Origin: Danxiaibacter sp048498555
GTDB lineage: Bacteria; Bacteroidota; Bacteroidia; Chitinophagales; Chitinophagaceae
Length of the DNA: 64,000 nt
Reading direction: 5' to 3'
NCBI GenBank assembly: GCA_048498555.1
Contig: JBEHXT010000003.1
Coordinates: 457,215-521,214 of the forward strand
Part shown: positions 9,216 to 17,514 of the stretch, in pieces
How positions within the stretch are numbered: the first letter of the stretch is position 1
Layout of the letters: each line of letters starts with the position of its first letter
Translations under genes and position numbers: made by a program
Notes under the pieces: model-generated
The model's database searches: none
The model's input: only the letters and a program-made list of their open reading frames with translations
What the model was told of the DNA's origin: nothing

Positions 9216-9782
9216 TTATTGCAGGTTGAGGTTTCCTTTTAAAAACTTCAACGCTTTTATAATGTGTTTTTCAACTGTGCTGACAGATATGCCCAAATGC
9301 CCTGAAATGTCTTTATAGGAAAGATCCTCAGCCCTGCTCAACAAAAACGCTTCCCTACACTTTTCAGGCAACAGGTTAATGGAACGGCTGATGTTGTGTG
9401 CCAGCTCTTTCGTCTCGTATACCTGGTAATAGTCTGTTCTGTTACCCTGTGCACTTGAATAATGAACTGCCTTTTGGTAAGTATTGCGTATGTTCTGCGA
9501 CCTGTACTCGTTCATTATTTTAAACTTCAACGCCTGGCATAAATAAGCTCGTAATGACACTGAAAACTCGATCCTGTTGCGCCTGTTGTAGAAACTTATA
9601 AAGATTTCCTGCACTACGTCTTCCGCCTTTTGCCTTGACTGCAAGTGCCTTGCTGCCGAATTGGTTAAAATATTAAAGTACCGGCAATAGATCTGATCAA
9701 AAGCCTTCTTATCGTCCTTTTGAACGAGTTCGAATAATTTTTTGTCGCATAACCGGCAATACGGATGGTCGTTATTAAGCAT
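9216..9782 (-). CDS. ECF RNA polymerase sigma-70 factor, Bacteroidota type
   Basis: 188 residues. Region 2 is at about 15-90 (FDQIYCRYFNILTNSAARHL, DVVQEIFISFYNRR) and region 4 at about 130-182 with the helix-turn-helix LPEKCREAFLLSRAEDLSYKDISGHLGISVSTVEKHI. This is the small family often paired with FecR anti-sigma factors and SusCD loci. No FecR-type gene is adjacent; the next gene downstream, 47 bases away, is GH92. It may direct transcription of the mannosidase-SusD cluster. Four cysteines in the first 20 residues (YCRLCDKK) are unusual and could be redox or metal sensitive, but that is speculation. Confidence 0.9.
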   Translation of the reverse strand: MLNNDHPYCRLCDKKLFELVQKDDKKAFDQIYCRYFNILTNSAARHLQSRQKAEDVVQEIFISFYNRRNRIEFSVSLRAYLCQALKFKIMNEYRSQNIRNTYQKAVHYSSAQGNRTDYYQVYETKELAHNISRSINLLPEKCREAFLLSRAEDLSYKDISGHLGISVSTVEKHIIKALKFLKGNLNLQ

Positions 9783-10030
9783 AGCAATCTGTATTTAAAA
9801 CGCTTGCCACGGGTGCAAGTCTTCCTCTCATAAGTGTGCAATCAATTAACAGGCAAAAAGAGCAAGTAAAATCCGTTATACGATGATTTTTTGTTTCATG
9901 TTTGGACGGATTTGTCTCATTGTTTGGTAACAGGTCTCGTTGTACATGCAATTGATGTAATTTGACCGCTCAATGTTATTTGGCTGAGCTGGATGCAGAT
10001 TGGATTTAATTGAGTTGATGAAATGTAAGT

Positions 10031-10167
10031 TCATTGCCGTCTGCTTTAGCTGACGGATAATGGTTGAGCTTTTGCATATGGCTTTAGCCACAAAAAAACG
10101 CAGTTTAGGGCTAAAGCCGGTAACCAAAGAAGAATTATTATCCGTCAGCTAAAGCAGACCGCAATGA
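10031..10167. repeat. Nested inverted-repeat element
   Basis: Outer arms of 31 bases lie at 10031-10061 and 10137-10167 and differ at one position; both contain CTGCTTTAGCTGACGG or its complement. Inside them a second pair (GGCTTTAGCC at 10080-10089, GGCTAAAGCC at 10109-10118) forms a smaller hairpin. The element fills the gap between the divergent sigma factor and sensor kinase genes and can fold into a long cruciform. An 83-codon open frame crossing it on the minus strand has no protein character. It resembles dispersed intergenic palindromes of this phylum; whether it is mobile cannot be told from one copy. The remainder of 9783-10217 shows no gene. Confidence 0.75.
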
Positions 10168-10217
10168 CATTGAATTTGACAACTGTAATTTTCCTATTTT
10201 CAATGATGCATTGCGAT

Positions 10218-13200
10218 ATGAGAAAGTGCCTTGTAATGTTGCTGTTTAGTGTTTTAACAATATGCCGTGGTAATGCACAGCCTTATTATTTTACACATTA
10301 CCAGGTAGAAGATGGTTTGTCTAATAACGCGGTGCTTTGCATTCTGCAGGATCATCTCGGCTTTATGTGGTTTGGCACACGCGATGGATTGAACCGATTT
10401 GACGGCCTTTCCTATAAAATATTCAGAAACGATCCAGGCAACAAAAACAGCATTGGCAGCAACGCCATCATGTGCCTTTCAGAGGACAGTGATAAAAAGA
10501 TTTGGGTTGGTACAGAAAAAGGATTGTTCATTTTTGACGAACTAACCGAAAGCTTCTCGCAATTTAAACAGGCAGGAAATGTCTCCGTTCTTTCGGTTAA
10601 AGTGGAGGGCGATGATGTATATTATATTACGCTCTACACATTGTATCGCTTCAACAAGAAAACACAAAATCTGAAGCGGTTTGTTGTCAACAAAGAAGTC
10701 ACGTCCTACAATATTCTAAAAGACAAAAGCCTTTGGGTATGCACCTCCGCGGGTGTTGTTGAAAAATACAATGCACAGAAAGATACGTTTGATGTGGTGT
10801 ATGACATGTTCAATAAATCTGGCTATGCAGTCTCCAAATGGATCCAGTCGATTTATGAAGTGGATAACGGCCGGCTGCTGGTAGGCACGTATAATCAGGG
10901 GCTGAAGCTGCTGGACACTAAAACTGGCATTTATAAAGACATCCTGACTTTAAATGCGGACAAAACTGATATCATCGTCCGGGATATTCTTGCCATTGAT
11001 AAAAACATTTATTGGGTTGCCACACAATCGGGCATTTATATTTTGAATATTGCAAATGGCACTTATTCCAACCTGAGAAAAAATTACAATGATCCTTATT
11101 CTTTGTCGGATAACATTGTGCACGCCTTGTGGAGAGATAAGCAGGGAGGCATTTGGGCCGGTACTTATTTCGGTGGTGTAAATTACTATCCGAAGCAGGA
11201 GATTGTCTTTAAAAAATACTTCCCGAAAACTGATAGCAATTCAATCAGCGGCAATGCGGTCAGCGAAATGCATCGCGACAAATACAATAATTTATGGATC
11301 GGGACGGAAGACGGCGGGCTAAACAAATACGATCCCGCAACGGGCGTCTTTCTCAACTTCAAGCCTGAAACAAACAAACAGACTGTTTCTTATTCCAATA
11401 TACACGGCATGTTGGTTAGCGGTGATACCGTATGGGCAGGAACATATTTACATGGATTGGACATTCTTGACAAGAACGGAAAGCGTCTGCACAATTATAA
11501 CACCGTAAACTCCTCTATTGGTAGCAATTTCATTTGTGCCATGTTAAAAGCAAGCAACGGAGATATAATCGTAGCCACAGACAAAGGCGCATACCGTTAT
11601 CTGCCTGCTAAAAATAATTTTGAAAGAATAACTGCATTGCCAAAAGCATTTTTCCGTGCGCTGTGTGAGGATAAGAAAGGGAATATATGGGGTGGCACCT
11701 ATGGTGATGGTGTGTATGTTTATAACGTTGCGACGGGCAAGTCAGATCATTTCTATTTTTCTGTAAATAACAATCAGTCCATCGCCAGCAACATCATCAA
11801 CTATATTTATTGTGATAGAGATTCTGTGATTTGGTTCGCAACAGAAGGCGGCCTTTGCCGCTATCAGCCGGAAACCCGGGTTTTAAAAATCTTTACTTCT
11901 CGTGACGGATTACCTGCAGATGTTATCTGCGCAATATTGGAAGACAATAAAAACAATTTATGGCTAAGCACTTCAAAAGGTCTTGCACGTTTTACGCCTG
12001 CCACTAAAGACATTAAAATATTTACCCAATCTCAAGGCTTGTTAACCGATCAGTTTAATTACAGATCAGCGTGCAAGGACGATGCAGGCAACATGTATTT
12101 CGGCAGTGTAAAAGGCATGGTGAGTTTCAATCCCGATTCAATTACCAGCAATGCCTTTATTCCGCCTGTGTACATCACCGGATTCCAGGTGTATAATAAA
12201 GAATTAGGCATTGCTAAAGATCATTCGCCGTTAACACAGTCCATCAGCTTCACAAAAAAGCTTGTGCTCAATCACAACCAGGCATCATTCAGTATTGATT
12301 TTGCCGCACTTAATTATGGTGCGCCCTCCAGGATGGCATACGCATATAAACTGGAAGGACTTGATAAAGGCTGGACTTATTTAACCACTAACCGCAAAGC
12401 CTATTTCACGGAGTTACCGCCGGGAAAGTATACGTTTATTGTAAAGTGCCTGGACGATAAAAAGGCAATGGATAATTACACTTCACTTGAGATTGAAATC
12501 CTTCCACAGTTCTGGCAAACATGGTGGGCTTATACACTTTATGTGGTTGCAACTTTGCTCATCATCTTCTTTATTGTAAAATTCTTTATCGACAGATCCC
12601 GAACAAGAAATAAACGCAGGCTGGAAAAGCTGGCTTACGAAAAAGAAAAGGAGAATTATGAGGATAAGCTAAACTTCTTCACCAATGTGGCCCATGAAAT
12701 TAAAACACCATTGACGTTGATAAAAGGCCCGATGGAAAACATCATGGACCAGATTGACGAGTTGCCTGCTATAAAGAAAAGTGTTGAACTGATGAGCAGA
12801 AATACTGAAAGGTTAATGCAGCTGGCGAATCAATTACTGGATTTTAGAAAGATAGAACAAAATGGCTTTCACCTGAATTTTGCACGAACGAATGTCTCAG
12901 CTTTATTGTATGATCATTATATCAGGTTTAAACCAATAGCCGAAAAAAGAAAAATTTCAGTGGAGTTCAATTATGTAGAAGACCTGTGGGCCGAAGCTGA
13001 TGAGGAAGCCCTCAATAAAATATTCAGCAACCTGATAGATAACGCAATAAAATATGCAGAAAGCAAAACAGCTATAACGCTTGAATATGCCAATCCACAA
13101 AAAGACGCTTATAGAATTATCTTTAGCAATGACGGTTTTCTTATTCCCAATGAGAACAAAGACCGTATATTCGAAAGCTTTTACCGGATAAAAGAAACGT

Positions 13201-13349
13201 CTAACAATGCGGGAACTGGGATCGGCTTAACGTTAAGCAGGTCACTGGCTGAAATGCATGGAGGAACACTTATTCTGGACCGCTCGTCAAATGAATTGAA
13301 TGTATTTATTTTGACGTTGCCTGTGCAGCAGGGAAACAATCATAAATAG
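10218..13349 (+). CDS. Two-component sensor histidine kinase with periplasmic beta-propellers (HTCS-type sensor half)
   Basis: 1043 residues from MRKCLVMLLF; upstream in-frame ATGs would mask the signal peptide ending GNAQ. Two seven-bladed propellers made of reg_prop repeats (DGLNRFDG, IWVGTEKGLF, LWIGTEDGGLNKYDP and others, about 20-680) are followed by a Y_Y_Y domain (about 700-765), a transmembrane helix near 770-795, HisKA with phospho-acceptor His826 in AHEIKTPLTL, and HATPase_c with N-box SNLIDNAIKYA and a G-box GTGIGLTLSR. It ends there, without the receiver and AraC parts that normally continue in these proteins. It should sense a glycan fragment in the periplasm and phosphorylate the regulator encoded 6 bases downstream. 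Confidence 0.95.
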   Translation: MRKCLVMLLFSVLTICRGNAQPYYFTHYQVEDGLSNNAVLCILQDHLGFMWFGTRDGLNRFDGLSYKIFRNDPGNKNSIGSNAIMCLSEDSDKKIWVGTEKGLFIFDELTESFSQFKQAGNVSVLSVKVEGDDVYYITLYTLYRFNKKTQNLKRFVVNKEVTSYNILKDKSLWVCTSAGVVEKYNAQKDTFDVVYDMFNKSGYAVSKWIQSIYEVDNGRLLVGTYNQGLKLLDTKTGIYKDILTLNADKTDIIVRDILAIDKNIYWVATQSGIYILNIANGTYSNLRKNYNDPYSLSDNIVHALWRDKQGGIWAGTYFGGVNYYPKQEIVFKKYFPKTDSNSISGNAVSEMHRDKYNNLWIGTEDGGLNKYDPATGVFLNFKPETNKQTVSYSNIHGMLVSGDTVWAGTYLHGLDILDKNGKRLHNYNTVNSSIGSNFICAMLKASNGDIIVATDKGAYRYLPAKNNFERITALPKAFFRALCEDKKGNIWGGTYGDGVYVYNVATGKSDHFYFSVNNNQSIASNIINYIYCDRDSVIWFATEGGLCRYQPETRVLKIFTSRDGLPADVICAILEDNKNNLWLSTSKGLARFTPATKDIKIFTQSQGLLTDQFNYRSACKDDAGNMYFGSVKGMVSFNPDSITSNAFIPPVYITGFQVYNKELGIAKDHSPLTQSISFTKKLVLNHNQASFSIDFAALNYGAPSRMAYAYKLEGLDKGWTYLTTNRKAYFTELPPGKYTFIVKCLDDKKAMDNYTSLEIEILPQFWQTWWAYTLYVVATLLIIFFIVKFFIDRSRTRNKRRLEKLAYEKEKENYEDKLNFFTNVAHEIKTPLTLIKGPMENIMDQIDELPAIKKSVELMSRNTERLMQLANQLLDFRKIEQNGFHLNFARTNVSALLYDHYIRFKPIAEKRKISVEFNYVEDLWAEADEEALNKIFSNLIDNAIKYAESKTAITLEYANPQKDAYRIIFSNDGFLIPNENKDRIFESFYRIKETSNNAGTGIGLTLSRSLAEMHGGTLILDRSSNELNVFILTLPVQQGNNHK

Positions 13350-13355
13350 GAAAGC

Positions 13356-14105
13356 ATGCAACCGATCATATTGCTGGTAGAGGATAATGAAGAGATCCTG
13401 GATTTTATTGAGAGTAACCTCGATGATAGTTACACGATTCTTAAAACAAGAAATGGCAAAGAAGCGTTGGATCTGCTGCGTCAGGAAATGGTTGATCTTA
13501 TTGTGAGTGATGTGATGATGCCGGTGATGGATGGCTTTGAATTTTGTAAACTGATTAAATCTGATGTTGAACTAAGCCATCTGCCATGCATTTTATTAAC
13601 CGCAAAGAACACATTGCAGGCGAAGCTGGAAGGATTGGAACTTGGCGCGGATGTGTATATTGAAAAGCCTTTTTCTCCAAAGCACTTAAAAATGCAAATA
13701 GCCAGCCTGCTCGCCAACCGCAATAAAATTAAAACGTATTTTGCCAACTCTCCGCTGGCGCATTTAAAAACGATAGCACATACAAAATCTGACGAACGTT
13801 TTTTAGACAAAGTCAACCACGTGATCATTGAGCATTTACAAGACACAGAACTGGATGTTGACCGACTGGCGAAGTATATGAACATGAGCCGGCCGACCTT
13901 CTATAGAAAGATAAACGCTATTTCAGATCTTACACCGAATGATTTAATTAATCTTACGCGATTAAAAAAGGCGGCAGAATTGATGAGTGCAGGCCATAAC
14001 ATAAATGAGGTATCGGAAATTGTGGGCTACAGCTCTCCCAAAATCTTCAGTAAAAATTTTGAGAAGCAATTTGGAATGATGCCTTCGGAGTATTTAAAAG
14101 GATAA
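13356..14105 (+). CDS. Response regulator with AraC-type DNA-binding domain
   Basis: 249 residues. REC domain at 1-120 with acidic pair Glu9-Asp10, phospho-acceptor Asp52 in VSDVMMP and Lys near AEKPF-type EKPFSP. AraC HTH at about 150-249 (ELDVDRLAKYMNMSRPTFYRKI, second HTH INEVSEIVGYSSPKIFSKNFEKQFGMMPSEY). It begins 6 bases after the kinase stop. The two genes together equal a classic hybrid two-component system, so this is the activator expected to control the mannosidase/SusCD genes. No DNA site could be identified. Confidence 0.95.
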   Translation: MQPIILLVEDNEEILDFIESNLDDSYTILKTRNGKEALDLLRQEMVDLIVSDVMMPVMDGFEFCKLIKSDVELSHLPCILLTAKNTLQAKLEGLELGADVYIEKPFSPKHLKMQIASLLANRNKIKTYFANSPLAHLKTIAHTKSDERFLDKVNHVIIEHLQDTELDVDRLAKYMNMSRPTFYRKINAISDLTPNDLINLTRLKKAAELMSAGHNINEVSEIVGYSSPKIFSKNFEKQFGMMPSEYLKG

Positions 14106-14234
14106 GGGTAAAAAAGTAAAGAATACAGTTACACGCAGTTTCGCTGAGAATGCACTGAGTGATGCTACCGGATTAATGACTAATGAGCCATAAGCTAGTG
14201 GCTATGCCGCTCCGCGAAGCTTCCGAACTTCGTG

Positions 14235-14291
14235 GTCTTACTCTATCGCTTGTAGCAATTGATCGCGTCGCCGGAAACGATAGAGTAAGAC
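14235..14291. terminator. Inverted repeat between convergent genes, probable bidirectional terminator
   Basis: GTCTTACTCTATCG (14235-14248) is repeated as its exact complement at 14278-14291 with a 29-base spacer. It sits between the response regulator (plus) and the GH2 gene (minus), which converge. No T-run follows either arm, so a factor-independent terminator is not certain. A repeat element is the alternative. Confidence 0.5.
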
Positions 14292-14326
14292 TGCGGAACC
14301 TGGCGATTTCGCAGAGCGTATAATGT

Positions 14327-17251
14327 CTACTTATTATAAGGTTCTACAACAATATTATATTCTCCGTTACCCAACAGGTTCTCATCAAACTCAATCGTAA
14401 CCGTTTTGCTTTCCCCTTTTAACAGTGTGAAATAATTGTCATTCATCACCGCAGGTAAAATTCTTTCGCCATCACTTTTTCTAAACGCCTGCACATGCAC
14501 TGCAAATGCAACTGACTTATTTGAATTGGCTACTGTCGCCAATATAACGGCTTTGCCCGTTGATTTTAGAATGCTCGATGAAACTTTTACAGTTGCTTTG
14601 GGCAGTGAGTTTAAAGCTGTATAATCATTTGGCTTCGTACTGCGCCAGTAAAAATTATCACTTAATAAATCCCCTTTTTTGTTTTTAAGGGAAAGCTTGA
14701 CGAAATGCACAGCAGACAAACCACTTTCAACCTTTTTGCTACTAAACACCTGCATTTCATACAGTGAATAACCCCATTGTGTTGCCCTTTTTATGCCAAG
14801 CATTTTAATGTATCGTGCAGTTACAGGCTTAAACTTAATAGTTTCAGCTCCACCTTTACCATCTGTTGTTGCATAAACATCCTGCCAGCTTGTAGTATCA
14901 GTAGCAACTTGCAGTTTGTAGGTTTTCGCATAAGCCGTTTCCCAATTCAACACAACGCTTCCAACTTCCGTCGGCCGGCCAAGATCAACATAAATCCATT
15001 CATTGTCATTTGATCTGCTGGTCCAACGGCTGGATGTATTATTATCCACGATACATTCCGCGGGCTCATATTCCCCGGGAGAAGATGATGCTACAACAGA
15101 CTTTCTATACGCCAGGTTGTCCATCACAAAATCAACCTTAAAGCAAGGCGTGGATGCGTTTGATGGCACGTCTACCGTCAATGTTTTTGAGTACTTTTTC
15201 TGCAGCATTCCATCCATATTATATACCTGTGCTTCAGCGATAAGATCATTAAGGTTGTTAGAACTTGTATTAATTACGTTCACCGCGTTGTCGGCAGGAT
15301 TCATTTGTATATGAACCGGCTCGCAGGCTTTTTTTACTCCCCAATAGGCGCCATTAAGGTCATAGTAATAATCATATGTCTGCCACACAAAAGATGGATA
15401 GGCAGACTGGCTCATCCAGGTCATTACACCAGAAGCATCATTCCACATATTGTGTTGCCAACCTTCAAACAATGCTTTATTGGTTTCTATATTCAATAGT
15501 TGAGCTTTGCGGCAGAAGTCCTCGATACCTGTAGCCTTACCATAACGTGTGTTCAGCGATTTTTCATAAATATCCGGGCCACCATTAGCAGCAGATTTTC
15601 CAAAGAAATGTTTGTTCCACATTTCATTTCTCGGCCACCAGTCTTTTTCCGGCATAAATTTCCTGAAGCTCTCAAAAGTTGTAAATACAGCAGTTCCTAT
15701 TTCTGTGCGGAATCCCCAGCCCCTGTTGCCTCCAAAGCCACCGGGATACTTCGTAAAATACCAATCCGTTGGAAAGTTTGCCCACGGTCCGCTTCCCGTT
15801 AACGCATCACTATGTGAATTGGGCTGATACCATCTGTCGCTGTTGTCAAATGTTTTCACATCTTCACGTAACCAGCCATTCAGCGGTGGCAAAGGATAGC
15901 CTTCATTGTCGCCGCACCATACGGCAATGCTTGGATGATTGCGTAATCGCTTTATCTTCTCAACTGCATTCAAATTAAACGCCATTACATCATCCGGGAG
16001 GTTAGGATGTGAGTTCAACCAAAAATCATCCCACACCAGCATACCATATTTATCGCAGGCATCATAAAATTCTTCATCTGTAACAGAACCGATCCAGTTG
16101 CGGATCATATTCATGTTCATTTCTTTGTGCAACTTTACTTTCGTATCATATTCATCCCCACGGCAACGCAGTAAATATTCACTCATGCCCCAGTTGCCAC
16201 CTTTTACATAGATGCGCTCTCCGTTAACATAGATATGAAATACACTTCCAACCGTATCATATTTATATTCTCTTATTCCGAAATTGATCCGCTTGCTGTC
16301 TGAAGTATCGCTTCCTACAACATATCTGATATCGCATGTATACAAATTAGGATCGCCATATCCATTTGGCCACCACAGTTTTGGATGGTTAATAATGAGT
16401 TCTTTATAATGAGTAGAATCAAAACCCAGATTAATTGTCTGACCAGATTTGATCTCAACTTTTTTATGCAACTGAATATTACCGGGATTAATCGTTACAA
16501 TACATTCGCCTTTTGCATCTTTCAAGCCTGTATTGGATAAATCAAATTTCAGGTCGATAATGCCCTTATCTTTTGAAGGAACGGTTGTGCGGATCCACGG
16601 ATCAAGCAATGTAACACATCCCGTAACTGATAGATATACATCATCTGTAATACCCGACAATAAACCAGGAACAGATGGCATCCAGTCCCAGCCATCACTT
16701 GAAATGTAAGTGGGGCTCTGATGATTGGCTATCGGCAACTGCGGATACTGTACCAACACAGCCAACACATTCTGTTCATTTTCTTTTACAACATTCGTGA
16801 CATTAAATTTGCCGCGATGCATAAAGCCATCGATCAGCCCCAAACGAACGCCATTCAGAAATATTTCGCCCTTGCGGTTAATACCTTCAAAATTCAGCCA
16901 GATCTGCTTATTATTATCTGCGACCGGCGTTGCAAAAGTTGTTCTGTACCAAAAGTTTTTATTGTATTTGGATTTATCAACCTGGTAAATATTGTCGCCG
17001 TAATTCGGATCTTTTTCAATTCCTGCATTTACATAAGAAGTAAACACAGTTCCCGGCACAACCGCATTCACCCAATTGCCATCAGTGTAATTGGCTGAAT
17101 ACATTTTCACACTATCTGTTCTTACTTCATCCTGCGCCTTTACTTTCCACTGGATCGCTTTATTCTCGCTGTTTAAAGAGATCTTCTGCTGCGCCTGCGC
17201 ACATATCGTTCCAGCTAATAACGTCAGTAGCATTTCCATTTTAAGTGCCAT
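14327..17251 (-). CDS. GH2 family glycoside hydrolase with an inserted discoidin/CBM32 domain
   Basis: 974 residues from the ATG that opens the signal peptide MALKMEMLLTLLAG...AQA; a GTG nine codons upstream is the alternative. Order: sugar-binding domain (about 25-210), immunoglobulin-like domain (215-325), TIM barrel (330-640) with likely acid/base Glu450 in WCGDNEG and nucleophile Glu517 in FRTEIGT, then immunoglobulin-like domains. A discoidin (F5/8 type C, CBM32) domain at about 709-839 (AYRKSVVASS, SRWTSRSNDNEWIYVDLG, TARYIKMLG) interrupts the strand pattern before HFVKLSLKNKKGDLLSDNFYW. The fold matches the beta-mannosidase / exo-glucosaminidase branch of GH2. A role in removing the core beta-mannose of N-glycans is inferred from the mannosidase neighbours. 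Confidence 0.9.
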   Translation of the reverse strand: MALKMEMLLTLLAGTICAQAQQKISLNSENKAIQWKVKAQDEVRTDSVKMYSANYTDGNWVNAVVPGTVFTSYVNAGIEKDPNYGDNIYQVDKSKYNKNFWYRTTFATPVADNNKQIWLNFEGINRKGEIFLNGVRLGLIDGFMHRGKFNVTNVVKENEQNVLAVLVQYPQLPIANHQSPTYISSDGWDWMPSVPGLLSGITDDVYLSVTGCVTLLDPWIRTTVPSKDKGIIDLKFDLSNTGLKDAKGECIVTINPGNIQLHKKVEIKSGQTINLGFDSTHYKELIINHPKLWWPNGYGDPNLYTCDIRYVVGSDTSDSKRINFGIREYKYDTVGSVFHIYVNGERIYVKGGNWGMSEYLLRCRGDEYDTKVKLHKEMNMNMIRNWIGSVTDEEFYDACDKYGMLVWDDFWLNSHPNLPDDVMAFNLNAVEKIKRLRNHPSIAVWCGDNEGYPLPPLNGWLREDVKTFDNSDRWYQPNSHSDALTGSGPWANFPTDWYFTKYPGGFGGNRGWGFRTEIGTAVFTTFESFRKFMPEKDWWPRNEMWNKHFFGKSAANGGPDIYEKSLNTRYGKATGIEDFCRKAQLLNIETNKALFEGWQHNMWNDASGVMTWMSQSAYPSFVWQTYDYYYDLNGAYWGVKKACEPVHIQMNPADNAVNVINTSSNNLNDLIAEAQVYNMDGMLQKKYSKTLTVDVPSNASTPCFKVDFVMDNLAYRKSVVASSSPGEYEPAECIVDNNTSSRWTSRSNDNEWIYVDLGRPTEVGSVVLNWETAYAKTYKLQVATDTTSWQDVYATTDGKGGAETIKFKPVTARYIKMLGIKRATQWGYSLYEMQVFSSKKVESGLSAVHFVKLSLKNKKGDLLSDNFYWRSTKPNDYTALNSLPKATVKVSSSILKSTGKAVILATVANSNKSVAFAVHVQAFRKSDGERILPAVMNDNYFTLLKGESKTVTIEFDENLLGNGEYNIVVEPYNK

Positions 17252-17514
17252 CACTAAAAATTGTTTCCAGTTAGTCACTTAATTATCTGCAAACCTCAAA
17301 ACATAAAAAAGAATTTGGTGATGGAGGAAAACGGCTGCTAAGGTTACTATGATAAGCCTGTTTAACAGCAGGCAAACTCATAAGCCAGCGATCCTTAACA
17401 ACACAACATCAGTTCACGTATATGCAGCTTACCCCTGAACATGTTGCTTTTCCCGGTGTTAAGCAATCAGGTTCATCAAACACGGTATCTGCAGTTTTTA
17501 TTTAAAGCAAGTTT

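Noticed and set aside
9876..10127. 83-codon minus-strand frame in the nested inverted repeat
   Set aside because: It is generated by the repeat arms and lacks protein character.
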